Under the pieces are notes generated by a model. The model did no database searches, had not been told where the DNA came from, and worked only from the letters and a program-made list of their open reading frames with translations. 45,297 bases of DNA, taken from contig NZ_CAJPUY010000036.1 in the NCBI RefSeq assembly GCF_905397275.1, forward strand, positions 1 to 45,297, in the 5' to 3' direction. The position numbers were made by a program, and so were the translations under genes. The stretch comes from Cupriavidus yeoncheonensis. Its GTDB lineage: Bacteria > Pseudomonadota > Gammaproteobacteria > Burkholderiales > Burkholderiaceae. This document shows, piece by piece, positions 32,607 through 40,744 of the stretch; the stretch's first letter is position 1; every line of letters starts with the position of its first letter.

Positions 32607-33992
32607 ATGCGGCAGATTGACATTCAGAGAATGGCCGGCGAGGCCAGACTCAATCGGTTTCACTACGGCGTGCTGGGCTGGTGCGCGCTGATCATCATCT
32701 TCGATGGCTATGACCTGGCCGTGGCCGGCATTGCACTGCCGTCGATCATGAAGGCGATGCAGATCGAGGCCAGCCAGGCGGGCTTGCTCGTCAGTACGGC
32801 GCTGGTCGGCATGATGTTCGGCAACATCGTGCTGGGCACCATTGCAGAGCGGATCGGCAGACGCGTGGCGATTGCAGTGTGCGTCGGCCTGTTCAGCGTG
32901 TTCACCGCCGCTGCCGGCTTTTGCAGCGATCCGCTACTGTTCGGTGCGGCGCGCTTCGTGGCCGGTATCGGCATCGGCGGCGTGATGCCCAACGTGATCG
33001 CGCAGATGACCGAATACGCGCCGCGGCGCGTGCGCAGCACGATGGTGACGCTGATGTTCAGCGGCTATTCGGTCGGCGGCATGCTGGCGGCCGTACTGGG
33101 CAAGAACCTGATCGAGAGCTATGGCTGGCAATCGGTGTTCATCGCGGCCGGCCTGCCGGTGCTGCTGATCCCGCTGATCCTGAAATGGATGCCGGAGTCC
33201 GTGCCGTTCCTGGTCCGGCGCGATCGCACCGATGACCTGAGGCGCCTGGCGCTGCGCATCGACCCGGGCTACCGGGCGCAAGCCGGCGACCGCTTCGTCG
33301 TGGTCGAAGCAGAGGTGGCCGCCGGCGCGCCGATCAGCCAGCTCTTCCACCAGGGCCGTGCGCTGAGCACGCTGATGTTCTGGCTGTCGTGCTTCATGTG
33401 CCTGTTCATGGTCTACGCACTCAGCTCATGGCTGACCAAGCTGATGGCCAGTGCCGGCTACAGCCTGGGCTCCGCGCTGACCTTCGTGCTGGTGCTGAAC
33501 CTCGGCGGGATGATCGGTGCCATCGGCGGTGGCTGGCTGGCGGACCGGTTTCATATCAAGCATGTGCTGATCGGCATGTATGTGCTGGCGGCAGTGTCGA
33601 TCACGCTGCTTGGGCATCCCGTGCCCACGGCGTGGCTGTACGTGCTGGTCGCGCTGGCCGGCGCTTCGACCATCGGCACGCAGATCGTCGGCTGTGCCTA
33701 TGCGGGCCAGTTCTATCCCCTCGGCATCCGCGCCACGGGCATCGGCTGGACGCTGGGCATGGGCCGCGGCGGCGCCATCCTCGCGCCGATCCTGATCGGC
33801 TTTCTCGTCGCGATGGGCCTGCCGCTCGCGCAGAACTTCATTGCCATCGCCGTGCCAGGACTGGCAGCGGCATTGGCTGTCCTCATGATCGACCACGGTC
33901 GGTCCGCCTCGTCCCTGGCAGGGCCGGGCGAAATCCGCGGCGATGCCGGCATGGCAGATGTGCCGCAGCACCCCGCAAAAACCCACCCCTAA
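32607..33992 (+). CDS. Aromatic acid:H+ symporter (AAHS family MFS, PcaK/BenK-like)
   Basis: A 461-residue transporter with 12 predicted helices. The first helix holds FDGYDLAVAG, the DGxD-type motif of AAHS transporters needed for aromatic acid uptake; GTIAERIGRR (motif A) follows helix 2 and GGGWLADRF repeats it in the second half. It lies 49 bp after andAa and 13 bp before catA, so it is embedded in the anthranilate operon and most likely imports anthranilate or a related benzoate. GGAGGAG precedes ATG 32607. Confidence 0.88.
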   Translation: MRQIDIQRMAGEARLNRFHYGVLGWCALIIIFDGYDLAVAGIALPSIMKAMQIEASQAGLLVSTALVGMMFGNIVLGTIAERIGRRVAIAVCVGLFSVFTAAAGFCSDPLLFGAARFVAGIGIGGVMPNVIAQMTEYAPRRVRSTMVTLMFSGYSVGGMLAAVLGKNLIESYGWQSVFIAAGLPVLLIPLILKWMPESVPFLVRRDRTDDLRRLALRIDPGYRAQAGDRFVVVEAEVAAGAPISQLFHQGRALSTLMFWLSCFMCLFMVYALSSWLTKLMASAGYSLGSALTFVLVLNLGGMIGAIGGGWLADRFHIKHVLIGMYVLAAVSITLLGHPVPTAWLYVLVALAGASTIGTQIVGCAYAGQFYPLGIRATGIGWTLGMGRGGAILAPILIGFLVAMGLPLAQNFIAIAVPGLAAALAVLMIDHGRSASSLAGPGEIRGDAGMADVPQHPAKTHP

Positions 33993-34005
33993 GGAGACAG
34001 GCATC

Positions 34006-34929
34006 ATGGCCGAATATACCCCTTCCGAATTGCTGGAGCTGGTCAATTCCAACCAGGTCGGCGCCGGCGACGAACGTGTCCGGGCCATTACCGGACGCAT
34101 TGTTGCCGACCTTTTCCGCACCATCGAGACCTACCACGTCACCCCTGACGAGTTCTGGTCCGCCATGAAATGGCTCACTCGCCTGGGGCAGACGGATATG
34201 GTCGGCCTGGTCACGGCGGGCCTCGGCTTCGACCGCCTGCTCGACATCCTCGAGGAGGAGGCCGACCACGCGCAGGCGCGGTCGCAAGGCACGCCGCGCG
34301 CGATCGAAGGTCCGTTGTACATACCGGGCGCGCCGCTGTTCCAGCGCGAAGTGCGCCTCGATGAAGGCAACGAAGGCAAGGGCGAACTGTTCGTCATGGA
34401 AGGCCGCGTGTTCGGGCTGGACGGCAAGCCCGTGCCACACGCCAAGGTCGACGTCTGGCATTGCAACGAACTGGGACGCTATTCGCACTTCGATCCCTCC
34501 CAGCCGGACTACAACCTGCGCCGCTGCATCGAGACGGATGCCGAGGGCAATTACCGCTTCCGCAGCTTCCTGCCCCCCGGCTATGCGATCCCGCCCGACA
34601 GCCCGGTCTCGGAACTGTTCGCGTTGCTCGGCCGCCATGGCAACCGGCCCGCTCACATCCATTTCCTGGTGTCCGGCGGGGGCAAGCGGGCGCTGACCAC
34701 GCAGGTCAATATCCCCGGCGATACCTTCCTGGACGACGATTTCGCGTTCGCGACGCGCGACGGACTGGTCGTGTCGCTGGAGAAGGTCGAACGCTCGGCG
34801 GAATATGCGTCGCTCGGCGTGGAAGGCCCGTTCACCCGGGTGCGCTTCGACTTCGTGCTGCAGGATGCACTGAATGAAGCGGAAACCATCGCGGCGAGCC
34901 GCTACCAGACGGTGGGGAGCGCGGGCTGA
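34006..34929 (+). CDS. catA: Catechol 1,2-dioxygenase
   Basis: A 307-residue intradiol dioxygenase that opens catechol to cis,cis-muconate. The Fe(III) ligands are Tyr159 (GRYSHFDP), Tyr193 (PPGYAIPP), His217 and His219 (RPAHIHF). The helical N-terminal domain (residues 1-100) and the EGPLYIPGAP segment match catechol enzymes such as that of Acinetobacter. AAGGAG precedes ATG 34006. It is the last gene of the and operon and uses its product. A hydroxyquinol dioxygenase was considered because maleylacetate reductase is in the window, but the anthranilate context and close overall match favour catechol. catB and catC are not in the window. Confidence 0.88.
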   Translation: MAEYTPSELLELVNSNQVGAGDERVRAITGRIVADLFRTIETYHVTPDEFWSAMKWLTRLGQTDMVGLVTAGLGFDRLLDILEEEADHAQARSQGTPRAIEGPLYIPGAPLFQREVRLDEGNEGKGELFVMEGRVFGLDGKPVPHAKVDVWHCNELGRYSHFDPSQPDYNLRRCIETDAEGNYRFRSFLPPGYAIPPDSPVSELFALLGRHGNRPAHIHFLVSGGGKRALTTQVNIPGDTFLDDDFAFATRDGLVVSLEKVERSAEYASLGVEGPFTRVRFDFVLQDALNEAETIAASRYQTVGSAG

Positions 34930-35089
34930 CCGCCTGTTCATGGGGCAGCCACGCCGGCTTCGCGCGCCCAATGCGCGGAATCCGGCGGCAGCGCGTTCGA
35001 CCGTGTCGGCAATGTCCTGGATAATCGGCACGGGTCAGCAGCTCGAGGCCCGCCCCTCCGTCGGAACTGAATCAGTTGCCAGCTCCTCA

Positions 35090-36013
35090 ATGACTCCCTT
35101 TCGCGGCAAGCTCCGGGCACGGCATCTGGAGGTGATCCTGTCGGTGGCGGACCTGGGCAGCCTTTCGCGGGCGGCCGAACAGCTCCACATGACGCAGTCG
35201 GGGCTGTCCCGCGCCGTCGCGGAGGTCGAGGAAATCATCGGCGGGAAACTGTTCGAGCGGACCGCGAAGGGCATGGCCGCCACCGCGCTGGGCACGGCCA
35301 TGTGCCGCCATGCGGCACTCCTGCTCGGCGACATGCACAAGGCGGAGGCGGACCTTTCCGCGGTAGCCGCGGGCGGCGCCGGCACGCTGTCGGTGGCCTG
35401 TTTCTCCATGTTCGCGAGGTGGCCGATGGCCGAGGCCATCCTCCGGTTCCGGCGGCAGAATCCGGCCGTACAGATCACCGTCGAGGTCGGACCCCACGAG
35501 AGCCTGATCGAGAAGCTCGATGCCGGCGCGGTCGACCTGCTGGTCAGCCGGAATCCCAGATCGCTGCACGGAGCCACCTACAGGGCGGTCGAGCTCATCG
35601 ACGACGGCATCATCCTGGCTTGCGCGCCCGACCATCCCCTGGCATCGACAGCGGCCGATCTTGTCGATTGCCTGGCCTATCCTTGGATATCGTCGCCTCC
35701 CGGCAGCCATATGCGCGAGCTGCTGCTCACTGAGGTACGCGACAAAGGATTGGAACCACCGCAGATTGTCGGTGCGCTGTCGCTGGAACTTGGCCGCGAA
35801 CTCACGCTGTCGGGCCAGTTTCTCTGGCACCTGCCGGGCAGCATCGGGCGTTATCTGGCGTCGCGCGGGGAGGTGGTGGTGCTGCCCGTGTCATTCGACC
35901 TGACCGTGGGCCCGCTGTCGGCCATCTGGCGGCGGGACCGCAGCAGCAGCCGGGCGTCCCGGTCGTTCATTGTTGCGTTGCGGGAAACGGTCGGCGCCAT
36001 GGAGGGCCACTGA
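35090..36013 (+). CDS. LysR family transcriptional regulator (GbpR/PcaQ-like)
   Basis: A 307-residue LysR protein with HTH in residues 6-66 (LRARHLEVILSVADLGSL, QSGLSRAVAEVEEIIGGKLFERT). Its effector domain ends in a basic tail rather than the CatR/BenM pattern, and the sequence recalls the GbpR/PcaQ group. The start is uncertain: ATG 35090 fits the family, ATG 35012 is also in frame, and neither has a good ribosome site. It lies 160 bp after catA in the same direction; whether it regulates the and operon, catA or the convergent esterase-porin unit is open. Confidence 0.85.
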   Translation: MTPFRGKLRARHLEVILSVADLGSLSRAAEQLHMTQSGLSRAVAEVEEIIGGKLFERTAKGMAATALGTAMCRHAALLLGDMHKAEADLSAVAAGGAGTLSVACFSMFARWPMAEAILRFRRQNPAVQITVEVGPHESLIEKLDAGAVDLLVSRNPRSLHGATYRAVELIDDGIILACAPDHPLASTAADLVDCLAYPWISSPPGSHMRELLLTEVRDKGLEPPQIVGALSLELGRELTLSGQFLWHLPGSIGRYLASRGEVVVLPVSFDLTVGPLSAIWRRDRSSSRASRSFIVALRETVGAMEGH

Positions 36014-36066
36014 AGAGGGCCGCTGAACGCGGCACAAAAATTTCGGAGATTTCCTGTTCCGCCGCA

Positions 36067-36091
36067 CGGCCGGCAAAACGTTTGCCGGCCG
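36067..36091. terminator. Perfect hairpin between convergent LysR and esterase genes
   Basis: CGGCCGGCAAA and TTTGCCGGCCG form a perfect 11-bp stem around ACG, in the 86-bp gap between two convergent stops. The symmetric layout suits a bidirectional terminator; the only T-tract is the TTT inside the stem. Confidence 0.55.
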
Positions 36092-36099
36092 CCGGCCAG

Positions 36100-37605
36100 T
36101 CATGGCAACCGGGCAAAGTCCTCGGGAGTGATCAGGCCCGTTTCCCAGCGGCGCGCCGAGACACCGCTGTCCTGGAATTCGCTGATCCGGGAAGCGAGCG
36201 GGGAATAGCGTTGCCATGGCTCCCCGGCAGCGCTCTGGGGAGTGCCGTCCGAGACGAAGCCCCCGACCGCCGAGCGCAGGTCCGCGCCCGCGCGTTCAAA
36301 CACGGCATCCGACACGCGGGCGATCATGGGCGCGTCCGACCAGCCCTGCCGGTTTCCGAACAATAGCGGCAGCTCGAGGCAGTGCGGGCTCATCAGGTCC
36401 GGTACATGACTCTGCACGTTGAACAGGAAGGGATAGGCGGCCCTCCCGGCTTCATGAAATGCCTGGCAGAGATGCTCTACGCCAGCCCCGAACATCTTGA
36501 AACTGCTTCCGTCCACAAGCTGCGTATAGGGACTATGTCCCGGCCTGCGCCTGGCCAGCTCGGCGTAGACTCGCGCCGACTGGTCCGCGTACTGCCGACC
36601 ATACCATTCGCGTACCGTGGCCTCGTCGGCGCCCACCAGCGGCGGTTCGATAAACATGAACGCAGCGCTTTCCTCCGCCGTGGATCCCACCAGTGTTTCG
36701 CCGACATGGGCTTCGCGGGCGGCGCGACGGAAATCGAACAGCCATTCCGGTACGAGTCCCTCTTCAAAAGCCGGCCTGAACGCGACCGCCACCTCACCGA
36801 ATGCCATGCGCGAGCGCATGACAGCCACCTGGGCCGACAGGATGTCGTCAGTCGACAGCGCGTCGAATTCCCGACCGCCTGCCTGCTCCATGAACTCGCG
36901 ACTGGTATGACGCGCTTCGTCGTGGTTCATGGGAGGCACGATCGGAAGGCTGAAGAGTATGTTGCGGCGGAGCATGCCCCGGGCCGCGGGACTCACGCCC
37001 AGCAGCCACGCGTACCACGCTCCCGCCGACTGGCCGCTGACCGTCACGTCGGCGGGGTCTCCACCGAACTGCGCGATGTTCTGCTGCACCCATTCGAGTG
37101 CGCGCAGCAGGTCGCGTACTGGCCTGTTGGCTCCAGCCGGGTCGCCTTCCTTTGCACAGTGCCCGAAAGCGCCCAGGCGATAGTTGACTGTCACCACGAT
37201 GAACCTGCCGTCGCGTGCCAGGCGCTCGCCGTCGTACCATGGCGCGGAACCGCCTCCGGTCATGAAGCCGCCACCGTGGATAAAGACGAAGACAGGCAGC
37301 GAATTGCCGGACACCGGCGCCCAGACGTTGAGCACGAAAGCGTCCTCGGACTGAGGATTGGCGCTGATGGCATCGCCCATCACGACTGCCAGTCGCGAGC
37401 GGCGCTGGGGAAACACGGCGCCTGGCATCGTGGCATCGAGTTCGCCATGCCACCATGCCGGTGGCCTGATATCGGAGTAGCGGCTGGTCGAATCGATACG
37501 CTCGCCATAAGGTATTCCCCTGAACGCGCACACGGCGTCACGCACGGTGCCGCGCACCAATCCGCCTTTCAATCCAGCAATGGCTGTTTGCCCTTCGAGT
37601 TTCAT
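36100..37605 (-). CDS. Type-B carboxylesterase
   Basis: A 501-residue carboxylesterase/lipase of the cholinesterase-like family. It has FRGIPYGE (28-34 region), SEDAFVLNVW (86-95; usually SEDCLxLN), the oxyanion loop HGGGF (110-114) and the nucleophile motif GQSAG with Ser193, where most relatives have GESAG. No signal peptide is visible, so it is probably cytoplasmic. ATG 37605 has GGAG upstream at 10 bases; the longer frame runs into the porin gene. It follows the porin by 98 bp in the same direction, so the pair may import and hydrolyse one ester substrate. Confidence 0.87.
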   Translation of the reverse strand: MKLEGQTAIAGLKGGLVRGTVRDAVCAFRGIPYGERIDSTSRYSDIRPPAWWHGELDATMPGAVFPQRRSRLAVVMGDAISANPQSEDAFVLNVWAPVSGNSLPVFVFIHGGGFMTGGGSAPWYDGERLARDGRFIVVTVNYRLGAFGHCAKEGDPAGANRPVRDLLRALEWVQQNIAQFGGDPADVTVSGQSAGAWYAWLLGVSPAARGMLRRNILFSLPIVPPMNHDEARHTSREFMEQAGGREFDALSTDDILSAQVAVMRSRMAFGEVAVAFRPAFEEGLVPEWLFDFRRAAREAHVGETLVGSTAEESAAFMFIEPPLVGADEATVREWYGRQYADQSARVYAELARRRPGHSPYTQLVDGSSFKMFGAGVEHLCQAFHEAGRAAYPFLFNVQSHVPDLMSPHCLELPLLFGNRQGWSDAPMIARVSDAVFERAGADLRSAVGGFVSDGTPQSAAGEPWQRYSPLASRISEFQDSGVSARRWETGLITPEDFARLP

Positions 37606-37703
37606 GAGTCGATTTCTCCAGAATTTCGCATGTTGCGAGACAACAGAAATGCAATCTGTGAACAGGCCAGGACGGTACCGCCAAGGCCGGCCATGACCCC
37701 GCG

Positions 37704-38846
37704 TCAGAACAGGTGCTCGACGAACACGCCGGCAAGCATTTGCCGCGACGAGCCGGATGGAGCGGACGCGCCGTTGATCCATGCCCTGGCATCTTGTCCA
37801 CCCGCCCATTGGTAGACCGCCTGGAGGTACACGCGCGACCGCTTGGAGAGCGAGGTCTCGGCAACCATGAGCAACTGATGGGCGTATCGGTCCAGCAGGA
37901 CGGCGTTTCCCTTCATGTACTGGTAATGCACGGTCAGTCCGTACCGCTCTCCGAACGATCTGGTTGCGCCGATACCGAAGTTGTTGATGACCCCGCCCGT
38001 ATTGGCGTTCTCCGTTCGAGAGTAGGTCCCCGCCAGGGTCCAGTCATCGGCAGTCCATTTGCTTCCCACCCCAAGCGTACGAATGTGTGCGGTGCTGGTT
38101 GTTGTGGTCCCGTCACGAAAGTCGATGTATGCGACCGTCGCACTGAGCTTTCCGGACTGATACAGGCCCCCGAGGCTGTAACTACTGCCACTGTTCACGG
38201 AACCCGGTCGTTCGCCAAAGGCGTACATGGCCCCGACTTTCAGCGGGCCAAACTGATTGGTGTACTTGGCGCCGTTGGCTACCAGCTCTCCGTTGGAGCG
38301 GTCATAGTCGAAGGAGCCGCCGGGGAAGGGCCCGTTCACACCCCCGAAGTTTGTGAAAGGGCCCTGGCTGGCGCCCCATATGCCGCCATGCCATGCACCA
38401 CTGAAGCCGCCAGCGGTGAAGTAGTCGAACATGAAGTCGCGCATCAGGCCGAGCGACAGGTCGCCGAACTGTCCGCGCAGGCCGATGATCGAGTTGGCGT
38501 TGAACAGCTGGCCAATCAATTGCCCGGTGTCCGACAAAAATCTGCCGGAAAGACGAAAGTAGGCTGACGTGCCGTCCCCCAGGGACTCCGAGCCATTGAA
38601 AGCCAGGTAATTGGGGCGGTTCGGTGCCGCGTCCAGGCTATATCGCGCCGCGCCCGAGGCGTTGGACGTATAGGTCGGCCCTGCACCCACAAGGCCACTG
38701 ATCGTCAGTCCGTCCGCGTGCGAAGCAACGCTTGCGACTGTGGCCATCATTGCACCCGCGACTTGCACCGTCCGTAGCCGAATGCCACGGTGACATATGA
38801 AGTTGCGGGCAACACGCCGTCGGCCCTTGGCTGCATCCAGGTACAT
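37704..38846 (-). CDS. Outer-membrane porin
   Basis: A 380-residue porin of the betaproteobacterial trimeric type: LTISGLVGAGPTY at the mature start, SESLGDGTSAYFRLSGRF, NANSIIGLRGQFGDLSLGLM, and a C-terminal Phe (VEHLF). The N-terminus is unusual: about 45 residues with two basic clusters (KGRRRVAR and HRGIRLR) come before the hydrophobic AGAMMATVASVASHA and the likely cleavage site. ATG 38846 has GGAGGAG at good spacing. It is the first gene of a unit with the carboxylesterase, and an inverted repeat lies 41 bp upstream of its start. Confidence 0.87.
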   Translation of the reverse strand: MYLDAAKGRRRVARNFICHRGIRLRTVQVAGAMMATVASVASHADGLTISGLVGAGPTYTSNASGAARYSLDAAPNRPNYLAFNGSESLGDGTSAYFRLSGRFLSDTGQLIGQLFNANSIIGLRGQFGDLSLGLMRDFMFDYFTAGGFSGAWHGGIWGASQGPFTNFGGVNGPFPGGSFDYDRSNGELVANGAKYTNQFGPLKVGAMYAFGERPGSVNSGSSYSLGGLYQSGKLSATVAYIDFRDGTTTTSTAHIRTLGVGSKWTADDWTLAGTYSRTENANTGGVINNFGIGATRSFGERYGLTVHYQYMKGNAVLLDRYAHQLLMVAETSLSKRSRVYLQAVYQWAGGQDARAWINGASAPSGSSRQMLAGVFVEHLF

Positions 38847-38886
38847 CCTTCTCCTCCGCCTGCTCTGATTGAATTCGAATTGGCGC

Positions 38887-38904
38887 TTCACCAGATAAGG
38901 TGAA
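38887..38904. promoter_or_regulatory. Inverted repeat TTCACC-N6-GGTGAA upstream of porin
   Basis: Perfect 6-bp arms surround AGATAA; on the minus strand the centre reads TTATCT, which could serve as a -10 box 41 bp before the porin start. A 10-bp palindrome AATTCGAATT follows between it and the gene. This is a candidate operator; the regulator is unknown. Confidence 0.45.
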
Positions 38905-39001
38905 TCTTTGACATCTGCGGCTTGGCTGGGACAGCGACACGCAGGTGCACCAATCGTAGTGGCGGGCGGCAGGCCTTAGGCATGCGAGCTTTGAGAACCC
39001 T

Positions 39002-39023
39002 CATGCCAGTTGCTCATGGCATG
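39002..39023. repeat. Inverted repeat CATGCCA-N8-TGGCATG
   Basis: Perfect 7-bp arms about 155 bp upstream of the porin start, in the 449-bp gap between the porin start and the asparaginase stop. It may be a second regulatory site. The rest of the gap holds only the promoter-proximal repeat and the two asparaginase hairpins; its short ORFs show no family features. Confidence 0.35.
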
Positions 39024-39200
39024 AATCGGCACTCGGAAACAGGGTTTGTGCATGCCATGGGCACGCACAAGGGCAGGCCGGGGAAACTTGCCTCGGGCGC
39101 CTGGAGCCACGGGCTGCTCCGGCATCTGGCGCCTGACCGGCCGCAGGCCGAAGCGTGCATTCTCCCTATTAACGCAATTAACCGACAGGCGAAAGCGCCA

Positions 39201-39230
39201 AACAAAAACGCGCCGGATTTCTCCGGCGCG
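39201..39230 (-). terminator. Intrinsic terminator of the asparaginase gene
   Basis: On the minus strand CGCGCCGGA pairs perfectly with TCCGGCGCG (9 bp, loop GAAA), followed at once by TTTTTGTTT. This is a textbook rho-independent terminator, 66 bp after the asparaginase stop. Confidence 0.85.
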
Positions 39231-39268
39231 CCATTTGCTGCCAGGCCTGAAGGGCCGGCAACCTGCCA

Positions 39269-39296
39269 AAACCTGGGGACCTGCGTCCCCGGGTTT
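39269..39296 (-). terminator. Stop-proximal hairpin after asparaginase
   Basis: AAACCCGGGGAC and GTCCCCAGGTTT (minus strand) pair over 12 bp with one G-T around GCAG, starting at the stop codon and followed by one more T. It may act in tandem with the stronger terminator at 39201-39230 or protect the 3' end. Confidence 0.55.
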
Positions 39297-40420
39297 CAGT
39301 ACTTCCACATGATCTGCTGCAACTGCTTGCTGTCGTTGGTCTTGGTCAGCGCCAGGGCCGTCAGGATGCGCGCTTTCTGCGGCAACTGGTCGTCCGTGAC
39401 GACCCAGTCGTACTTGTCGTCCGGCTGCTCGGCGTTGCGGACCACCACGCCGCTGCCGGTGCGCGAGGCACGCACGATCTGCACGCCCTTGGCGCGCGCG
39501 GCCTTGAGCGGCTCGACCATGTAGTCCCCGACGCTGCCGTTGCCCGTGGCGGCATAGACAATGGCCTTGGCGCCGTTCTTCACCGCGGCATCGATGCTGG
39601 CCGGATTCACGTTGCCGTAGGCATAGACCACGGCCACTTCAGGCAGCTTGTCGATCTTGTCGATGTCGAACTCGGTCTGCGTGGTGTGCGGGCGGGCAGG
39701 CAGGCGGTAGAACAGCGTGCGGCCTTCCACCACATAGCCAAGCGGGCCAAACGGCGAACGGAAGGTTTCCGCCTTGAAGGTGTTGCCTTTGGTCACGTCG
39801 CGGCCGGTGTGGATCTCGTCGTTCAGCACAGCCAGCGTGCCTTTGCCCCGGGACGCGGGGTTGGAAGCCACCACCACGGCGTCGTACAGGTTCAGCGCGC
39901 CGTCCGCGCCCAGTGCCGTGCCCGGACGCATCGAGCCAACCACCACCACGGGCTTGTCGCTCTTGAGCGTCAGGTTCAGGAAGTAGGCCGTTTCCTCGAT
40001 GGTGTCGGTGCCGTGGGTGATGACGATGCCGTCCACGTCAGGCTGCTTGAGCAGTTCCGAGACACGCTTGCCCAGCTTCAGCAGCCGCTCGTTGTTGAAG
40101 CTCTCCGAACCGATCTGGAAGATCTGCTCGCCCTTGACGTTGGCGACCTTCGAGATCTCCGGCACCGAGGCGATGATCTTGTCGACCGGTACCACTGCGG
40201 ACTGGTAGGCCGCCGTGTTGGTGGCCGAAGCGCCGGCGCCGGCAATGGTGCCGCCCGTGCCGATGATGACGATATTGGCCTTGCGGGCCTCTGCCTGGGT
40301 CGCGGCGGGCGTGCCCGATGGCTGTGCGGCCGGGGCAAGCTGGGCGTGGGCGGTGCCGGTGATCAGGCTGGCGGCAAGCAGGGCGGCGGCCAGTGTCGTG
40401 GTGCGGGCAAGACGTCTCAT
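39296..40420 (-). CDS. ansB: L-asparaginase, type II (periplasmic)
   Basis: A 374-residue amidohydrolase that converts L-asparagine (and often glutamine) to the acid and ammonia. A signal peptide (RRLARTTTLAAALLAASLITGTAHA) directs it to the periplasm. The two threonine motifs are GTGGTIAG near residue 54 and HGTDTIEETAY near 140, with the catalytic Lys in the later SMRPGTALGADG region context. AGGAG precedes ATG 40420 at 5 bases. It is a single-gene unit with its own terminator. A small hairpin (40519-40536) lies in its upstream region. Confidence 0.92.
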   Translation of the reverse strand: MRRLARTTTLAAALLAASLITGTAHAQLAPAAQPSGTPAATQAEARKANIVIIGTGGTIAGAGASATNTAAYQSAVVPVDKIIASVPEISKVANVKGEQIFQIGSESFNNERLLKLGKRVSELLKQPDVDGIVITHGTDTIEETAYFLNLTLKSDKPVVVVGSMRPGTALGADGALNLYDAVVVASNPASRGKGTLAVLNDEIHTGRDVTKGNTFKAETFRSPFGPLGYVVEGRTLFYRLPARPHTTQTEFDIDKIDKLPEVAVVYAYGNVNPASIDAAVKNGAKAIVYAATGNGSVGDYMVEPLKAARAKGVQIVRASRTGSGVVVRNAEQPDDKYDWVVTDDQLPQKARILTALALTKTNDSKQLQQIMWKY

Positions 40421-40578
40421 GATTCTCCTCGGTGGCGGAACGGCATGACGCGCCTTTTGGGCAGGACGCCGCCGTCCATATCTGGTCAGTGACTGCCGAA
40501 CAGGAACTGGGTTTCAGGGCCGCTGTCGGCAGCGGCTGCAACTATAAGGGAGGAGAAATAGCCGCGGGAGGGGCGATA

Positions 40579-40609
40579 CCCGGGTTATGCCGATTCGGCA
40601 TGACCCGGG
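40579..40609. repeat. Long hairpin upstream of asparaginase
   Basis: CCCGGGTTATGCCG and CGGCATGACCCGGG pair over 14 bp with one G-T around ATT. On the plus strand it is followed by CATTTTG. It lies in the 324-bp gap between the prpF stop and the asparaginase start; both genes are on the minus strand, where no U-run follows. Possible roles are attenuation of read-through from the prp operon or transcript stabilisation. Confidence 0.5.
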
Positions 40610-40685
40610 CATTTTGATAACTCAACTCACATAGAAAGCGAGAAGGTCATGCGGCAGCGTCGCTGACGGACGTGCCTGATGTCCG

Positions 40686-40734
40686 GCAGGCCGCGTGGCG
40701 GCCTGCGGCAAGAGCCGCCGGGACGGGATCCCGG
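40686..40734 (-). terminator. Two hairpins after the prpF stop
   Basis: CCGGGA/TCCCGG (40718-40734) and the perfect 9-bp stem GCAGGCCGC/GCGGCCTGC (40686-40706, loop GTG) lie directly after the prpF stop. Neither has a U-run. They probably mark the end of the prp transcript. Confidence 0.4.
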
Positions 40735-40744
40735 CCTGCCCATG

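Noticed and set aside
34006..34929. Hydroxyquinol 1,2-dioxygenase instead of catechol 1,2-dioxygenase
   Set aside because: Considered because maleylacetate reductase is in the window. The N-terminal domain, the EGPLYIPGAP and GRYSHFDP segments and the anthranilate operon context favour catechol.
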